NCBI GenBank assembly: GCA_023653785.1
Contig: JAMKCH010044099.1
Coordinates: forward strand, 1-64,000
Length of the DNA stretch: 64,000 nucleotides
From: Ophioderma brevispina
Taxonomy: Eukaryota; Echinodermata; Ophiuroidea; Amphilepidida; Ophiodermatidae
Direction: 5' to 3'
Numbering within the stretch: position 1 is the stretch's first letter; the number at the start of each line of letters is the position of its first letter. Of this stretch, positions 57,786 through 64,000 are shown piece after piece. The notes beneath the pieces are model-generated. The model was not told the origin of the DNA. It worked only from the letters and a program-made list of their open reading frames with translations, and did no database searches. Made by a program: the position numbers and the translations under genes.

Positions 57786-60700
57786 AAGGACACATGATAA
57801 TAGCCATAATAAAGGACCCTTAATGAATAACTTCCTACAAATTTAACAATTCGTGGGTACATTTGGCAAAAAATGGAAAAGTATAATATATTTTCTTTTT
57901 AAGCTTCACTTCTCAGCCAAGGATGGTAACATCCTGCCTGCATTTTATTAACTTGAAAAAAGCATGCAGTCCTCAGCATCACAACGAATAAAGCGTGAAC
58001 CTAATGTACGTAATTGCTTACGGTCTTGGGGTATTCAATAATATACGCAATCCTTCTTTTTTAATTCATGATCTCAAATGCTTGAGCGAGTCGCGTTCTG
58101 CATTCTGCAGCTATATTCGGGTGGGGCGGGGGGGGGGGGTAGAATGCACCTACACATCAACAGCGAATTCACAACGGCATGAACTTCCAGGTGATAGTCT
58201 GTTTGCAAAGACTTAACGGTAGGACTAGTTGGGCGCGCTTACGCATATCGAAGGTTACACACAGACTTGACTAGAAGACTATTCCCTGGTCACGGAATAT
58301 TTAAATCTAAATGACCGTTATTGGAAATTAACGCTATTTTTGCTAGCCGGGTTAATCCCTAACCCCGACGAATTTTAAAATCAATAATTTATCCAAAATT
58401 ATCATGATATTACTAAGTGTATTGAACTAATGTTTAAGAGTAGATTTTTGTAATTATAACTGAGCCGATACAGAGGACTGCCATAGTAAATGCCACGTGA
58501 AAAGTTCCCAAATTACCGTTTCGAAAACCCCAATGCTCAATCGGTCAAGTCGTTCCGACACCCCTGATATTTTCTAAAATGCGGCATAATGCATTTCATC
58601 AAATTATTTTGATTATCAATATCGATTACAAAAACCGCGACTCAGGAAAGTGAAACAGCTAGTTTACCCAATTCATTATTATCCCGTATTTAAGTTCAAA
58701 GGATAAGCAAAAATGCGTGCACTTTGTGATAAAATATAACACTTTGCACACACTTAATATGGACCTATCACTATTTCAAAACGGGACCCCAGCTGGATAT
58801 AACCTGTGGCGGCCAGTATGGACTTTTTCAAATGGCCGCCATTTTTAGATTCAGTGCCTCATATCTCGGTTAATAATACTGACATGGAGCTTGATTTGGT
58901 TAGCTATGCTGTTGTTCAGGGATAAGGAATCTAAATATGATGTGCACTTTTAAAGATCTCGTGTCAGTCATTGTTGTTTCCAAACCATGGCGCCAATGTA
59001 CACTAAACACTGATACTTTTGTTATAGCTTTGCACAAAAATAATGATATTCCACTTTGTTTTTTGTGTATATTCTTATGTTTTCAGGGCAGAGATCAAAT
59101 ATAATAGTACTTTTTAATATATATTTTACAGCCATTTTATCCAATATGGACGCCACTTTATAACCAAATATCTTTGTTAACAATCATCACACTGGAATTT
59201 ATTTTTGTGTCTATACCTATGTTGTCAAGGGCAACTCAACAATTATGACATATTGTAAACGGATATAACGTGATCCACTAAAAAGCCCGTTCCCTCCCCA
59301 GAGTTACCTCCAAAGAGGATATTTTTATATCATCTGAAATAATAATCATTCATTTATATGACGCTCTAAGGCGACACAGCACTTATCAACAAATATTAAA
59401 ATAACTATATTTAATATACACATCATAAGGAAACTAACAATCCAAAGTAACAAATATTAAACACCAGAAAAAGTATGTGTTCAGGAGCCGTTTAAAGACA
59501 ACGGTGGAAGGTGCCTAGTTAATAGGCAGCTTTGTTCACAGCCCTCAAGTCGTTGAATGATCCTGTTTGGCAAATCGCGCTTGGTATGAGGAATAACCAG
59601 CCGTGTAATACCACCAAAGACATAGATGTTTCTTTAACCATTAAATACAATCTCAACCTATTATACCAATTTAGACAATCAGAAGGTATGAAGAGCCTGT
59701 CCGTGCGAGATTATCCACATAACGAGTTGGCGACTGTACTACACTAAAAATTTGAAACTGCCGACAAAACCTATCCAGATCCAGATAAAGAAAATTTGTA
59801 TCCGATACGTTCCTTAAAGGCAACCAATGAAGAGTGATCAAAAGTTGTGAAGAACTCTGGTCACGACCTCATACCCCGAACACAACTGCAGCTTTATTTT
59901 GCAAGCACGGAGCCCTTTTAGACTGTAACCCAGTCTCGGCTCTATCTCTGGGTTTATTTAGAGCCGAAACACTTGGTTAAATTATGCTAAACTCAAAACT
60001 TGACCCTTTTATCTTACCACCCCCTACTGGACAGCCCTGCCAACCCACTTGTCCACAGAACGTGAATATGTCCAGGGCTCCTGGAATTAACACTAGTATA
60101 GGTAGTGAGTAGCCCGCCTAGACTGTACAAATCTGTGTATGGAAACTGTCTCCACAGTATCGATTCACACGTAACTGACCGCAGTATCTTGCGCACATCT
60201 CGGTTAATTTTGAATGCTTATCCGGGGACCACAGACACGACTTCACAGGTGGTCTCAATGGCACGCGACTTGGGTTTTCATTTATCGATTACGCTCCCGC
60301 ATCTAATTGAATAGCGCTCCTTTAATAAGTTTTGATAGTGGGTGAGAATTATTCAGAAGTTGCAAGCGTTTCACACTGATCACTTTCGCGTGCTTTGTGG
60401 ATATAATGTGTGTACATACATTTTTTCTAGGGCCTATCAGAGGGTCCAAGTATGGAAATAAACACACCAATAAAATAAAAGACGGGGAAGGAGAATACAG
60501 AAATTGTCCTTGTGATTTCTTCCCTGGTTTTTTTGTTTTTTTTTTTTTTAAAAGATTTTTAAGAAATATCACATAATTATGAGGAATTCATTCTAAAAAT
60601 AAGGCCTACTCATGCATACTGCACGTGCCACACAGCACCGGCTTCTCCATTTACCATCCCCGTGGTGTCCTTCTTTCTTCCAGAAACCGAATTATTTCCC

Positions 60701-61780
60701 AGCGCGATACAGCTGTCTGACGAAATCTTTCCCCAATTTCATGTTACACACAGCAAGCTTGTTGCCATGCCAATCTGCCCGTAAGTCATCTTGTGACAGG
60801 TAATTAAAATTTTATTTTCAAATGGGTGAGCTAGTAACTTATCATACTTGTATTTTTTCCTACAAATATTAAATGAGTAAAGGTCAATCTACATATAACC
60901 CGATTTTTCCTTTGATTTCCATGCCGTTTCCCTTCCCTATCGCTTTATGAACAATGATGGTTCTATACGTTTGCTTTTAATTTTTGTGATTTCTTTCATT
61001 TTTTACTATTTTTAAAATACAAACGTGAACTCAATTAACCCAAAATAACAAAATATTCCCCGCATTTGCAGCGAATTAGGCCTCCTGTTTAAAATGAATA
61101 ATTATCATACTCCAAGATCAGAATAAACAACGTCCTCACCTGTTTGTGACGGGTGGCATCTGACCCAAAGCAATGAGAAAGTCCCTGTCCCGATGCCCTC
61201 CTGTACCCTGAACCACAGGCCCTACGCGGGGCTTTCTGCTGACTTTTTTTAAAATAAGACCGGAAGACGGGTCCCGACCCCAAGAATCATGTGTATGGCC
61301 CTACTTCCCAGTCCCCGTTTCTTCTCCTCTTTTCAAATCTTCCTATAAACCCTTCATTTCCATAGCTTGTGTAGCAGGATTAATGGCTTGGTCGGCCCGC
61401 TGCGCCCTGTAAAAGCCTTCGCGTTAGGGAGAAAATTCCTTCCCCCTCCCCCTCCCGAGTGTCAGGGCCATTGCCGAGCTGAAAATTAAAACCGTAACAA
61501 CATTTCCTAAGGGTAATTTTGCCGAAAATATGTACCTAATATGCATCTGCACCCACAATGTGTGAACCTTCGAACCTATGTGGGTGACTTTGACCACAAA
61601 CTGGACCTGCCCAGGTCAGTAGTTTCTAAACGCAATTGACCTCTAGAAACTTACCTTTGACCTTTTGGGGCACTCTAAACCCTGATAACAAACTTCAGAC
61701 TGTCCTCCCCCCCCCAGCCCCGGCACTCCCATCTAAGCTGACTCTATATATGTCTAAGCTGGTTAATACCCCCCTTTTTT
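57786..61780. other. No gene recognised
   Basis: Short frames of uncertain meaning occur on the minus strand near 60680-60800 (LRADWHGNKLAVCNMKLGKD) and 61140-61290 (a frame ending at a gtgagg donor), neither matching a family I know. The segment 58780-59290 repeats gccgccattttt / ggcgccaatg / gacgccacttt phrases about 150-170 bp apart, suggesting an old tandem repeat. Confidence 0.35.
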
Positions 61781-61789
61781 CAAGCAATC

Positions 61790-62100
61790 GTTGGCACCCA
61801 AACCCTATTTAACACCCCATCACCACCCAAAAGAAAGTACCCCATATTTTTGTGAAAATTTTCCACTGTCACCCAAAGACAATTTAAAATAACATAAATA
61901 AATAAATTTTTTACCCAAAACTCTATTTTTTAGAAAATTTTGCAAAATCTCACCCAAAGACCCCATTTTGGGACATTTTGCATATTTGCCCACTCAGAAA
62001 ACCCCTATTTTGGGGTTTTGGCGCATCTCCTCTCACAACCCAAGGCCCCTATTTTTTCATCCTCTGTCACCGAATGCCCTTGATTTGAAGTACGAGCCTA
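61790..62100. repeat. Degenerate tandem repeat (cacccaaagaccccattttt)
   Basis: Repeated cacccaaa, accccatattttt, gaaaattttgcaaaatct and acccctattttgggg phrases at roughly 35-60 bp spacing. Ends in a run of 22 C at 62129-62150. Confidence 0.55.
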
Positions 62101-62128
62101 CCACCCATAGCCCTTCAATATGTGAGTG

Positions 62129-62150
62129 CCCCCCCCCCCCCCCCCCCCCC
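62129..62150. repeat. Poly-C tract
   Basis: Twenty-two consecutive C. Confidence 0.95.
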
Positions 62151-62159
62151 AACCCGGGT

Positions 62160-63125
62160 CAGCCCGTATTTCCAAAGTATAACTAATGCAATAGCCGGAC
62201 AGACATCCTGTGTTTATTAGTATAGATATCTGAGGATTGTTCGATACGAGCAATGATTAAATTGTCTTCATCAAGCTTCATTTTAAGATGCATGATGCGC
62301 AGGTTATTGAAATGCGAAATAAAATTGAAATGGAGATCTTATTCGATTAGTGACAAACTATCATCAAAAATAAACTGATTTTGTACCGTATATTAAATGA
62401 TCCAATAAATGTACAAACGACAAGGGGTTTCCGGATATTTGAATTGATAAGGAAATAATACATAAACACTACTAGTACTTTTATATTTTGATTAGAGTTG
62501 CAATAAAAATGCATCACATATAAAGTCAAATAAACTTTAAACCGAGAAATCGTGACATGAGAGGCAAACACCTGCTAATTGAGCCAACACATGTGCGCAC
62601 GCGGAGAACCCCCAGGTTGTTGGTCAACATCCGCTTAGTCAGTTCCCAGGGCCCGTTTTAAATCCTGCGCAAAAAATAAGTCGTCCACTGATTGGTCTGG
62701 CTAAGTGTCTCTTACGCGCATACGACGGCACGTCGAGAGGCAGTGCGAGTATACCAGAACCATGTGTTTTGACATTTTGACTAATGTTTGTGGCGGAGTA
62801 CTTTCCCCGACCTCGTGGAGATTGCGACGTTTTCCCTAACAGCTTCGGAGGTCCACGTATAATGGGTTGAGAGTCCTAGTTTAAATTTCAGTCGCTTAGA
62901 GCTTTTTCATCACCGTGGACCCTAGGGAAGGGTCCCTATACGCCTTTAAGATCTCTTTCATTGGCGCCATAAAATATTTGGAGAACCGGTTAGGCCTAAT
63001 CATAGATTTGTGCTAATCGGGTTAAATTAAATTAATAAGCGGGACATATCTAAAGGAACGACACGACGTCGCAGGGCGGCCGCGCTTTACAAACACGATA
63101 AATTCGAGAAGCGGTAATAAATCCG
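62160..63125. other. No gene recognised
   Basis: A tRNA-A-box-like TGGCTCAATTAGCAGG is on the minus strand near 62587-62572 but lacks a usable B box. Confidence 0.4.
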
Positions 63126-63158
<33 letters not shown>

Positions 63159-63178
63159 TTTGTTTTTTTTTGTTTTTT
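63126..63178. repeat. A29 run followed by T-rich run
   Basis: Twenty-nine A followed by T runs broken by single G, able to fold into an A-T hairpin. Typical of fused retroposon tails. Confidence 0.9.
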
Positions 63179-63229
63179 TGTATGTACGAGGAAACAGAAG
63201 TTAATGTAGATAGGTAAATATACAGTGTT

Positions 63230-63310
63230 CAATGCTATCCCCGCTATGTACAGCGAAGGATCGGGCCTTTCAACCTGACACCTATTAGATGAACTATCGC
63301 TCCTCTACCA
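63230..63310 (-). repeat. tRNA-like sequence, minus strand
   Basis: The minus strand reads ggttggtagaggagcgatag and later gtcaggttgaaaggcccgat, resembling an A box and a degenerate B box. It is head-to-head with the tRNA-like element at 63318. Confidence 0.3.
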
Positions 63311-63317
63311 ACCCTCC

Positions 63318-63400
63318 CTTGATAGCCTTAGTTGGTAAAGCGGTCGTGCATTTTAAAAAAAAAAAAAAACAACGAATGTCGACGGTTCGAATCCGGCCAA
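63318..63400 (+). repeat. tRNA-like gene interrupted by poly-A (SINE head or pseudo-tRNA)
   Basis: The A box TAGCCTTAGTTGGTAAAGCG and the B box GACGGTTCGAATCC are both good matches to polymerase III promoters. A run of 16 A (63355-63370) in the variable or anticodon region rules out a normal tRNA fold, so it is a pseudogene or SINE head. Confidence 0.5.
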
Positions 63401-64000
63401 GCGCACATGGGTTTTTTTCAACACTATCCGTCGCTGGCGCATTCTCCAGGGAAAATTAATAAATATACAGCGTTATCTCTGTCGGTCAAAGTGGTTCATT
63501 TCAGCCGCCTATATGTGTAAGTTGGGTTCAAAGTGTTCAGGGACTCAAAGGTGAAAGAATGATCGTATAAATTGCGAGGTGAATAGAGAAAATAAGACAA
63601 TGGCCCTAATTCGCGCAAGGGATGCATTTTGTTGATGGATTTATTTGAAGCCAATACACATGATACTCCACCAGGAGTAACCGTGGTTCGTAATGGGTTT
63701 CGTTGATATGTAGTAGGTAGATTGCCCTCATAATCTGTAAAAAATGTGGTTTAAGGAGAGTTGGTTTAATACGACATTTTATATTGTTTCTATTCTTACG
63801 GCTACTCACGAGACAATGGAAATCGTCGTTTGGAATCATGACTGGCGTCATGCATCTACCTTTTTAATAGTCGGATTTACGGAGTTATGAGGTTAACATG
63901 CCGCGCACGCAGTAAAACTACAATTGCGTTCAATTACAATTGTGCCCAAATTTGTTTAGGCTAAATTTAATCCTAATCCTAGTTTAAAAATGCCCTTATG
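63401..64000. other. No gene recognised
   Basis: aataaatatacagcgtt at 63460 repeats aggtaaatatacagtgtt at 63211, suggesting a duplicated unit around the tRNA-like pair. Confidence 0.4.

Noticed and set aside
61089..61290. Minus-strand exon candidates ending at a gtgagg donor
   Set aside because: Two frames are equally open, neither resembles the CABIT domain expected upstream of the GAREM-like exons, and no acceptor is convincing.
1..64000. CRISPR arrays, bacterial operons, phage or plasmid signals
   Set aside because: No regularly spaced repeats with unique spacers and no dense coding strand. Introns, SINEs and LINEs show a eukaryotic chromosome.

Overview
This is eukaryotic, intron-containing, AT-rich nuclear DNA from an animal. 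Interrupted genes with canonical GT..AG junctions, CUB and LDL-receptor class A (LDLa) modules, a SAM-domain adaptor, a rhodopsin-class GPCR, tRNA-derived SINEs, LINE, Penelope-like and mariner-like relics, and many small non-autonomous DNA transposons point to a marine invertebrate, probably a deuterostome such as an echinoderm or hemichordate. The species cannot be fixed from sequence alone.

Layout. About 0.2-7.8 kb, minus strand: consecutive exons of a secreted or membrane protein built of alternating LDLa and CUB modules, every exon in phase 1-1. Three LDLa-CUB pairs are recognisable. One CUB exon carries a one-base frameshift in an A6 run, and one more LDLa-CUB pair upstream is decayed. 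Two weaker candidate exons lie further 5' (about 8.2 kb and 17.5 kb, the latter hydrophobic and signal-peptide-like). The gene continues off the left edge. About 8.3-33 kb is gene-poor and made largely of TIR elements, foldbacks, duplications and unidentified sequence. It includes a duplicated segment at 16.2-17.2 kb and a triplicated segment at 19.9-21.7 kb, each with transposons lodged inside individual copies. About 33.2-35.6 kb holds two LINE remnants. About 41.0-42.3 kb, plus strand: an intronless peptide-receptor-like GPCR, open through TM6 and then shifted one base before TM7. About 44-45.4 kb: a foldback element with arms near 290 bp. About 49.7-51.4 kb: a decayed mariner-like transposase followed by a Penelope-like GIY-YIG fragment. 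About 53.8-55.8 kb, minus strand: the 3' half of a GAREM (FAM59)-like adaptor with a proline/tyrosine-rich exon and a C-terminal SAM domain. The rest, to 64 kb, is repeats, low-complexity DNA and tRNA-like sequences.

The three host loci are not an operon and show no evident joint function; each is an extracellular or signalling gene embedded in repeats. No convincing new enzymatic or defence system was found. The more interesting signals are the phase-compatible LDLa-CUB array with living and decaying members, a 175-bp TIR family present five or six times in 64 kb, and nested insertions that can be dated against duplicated host segments.
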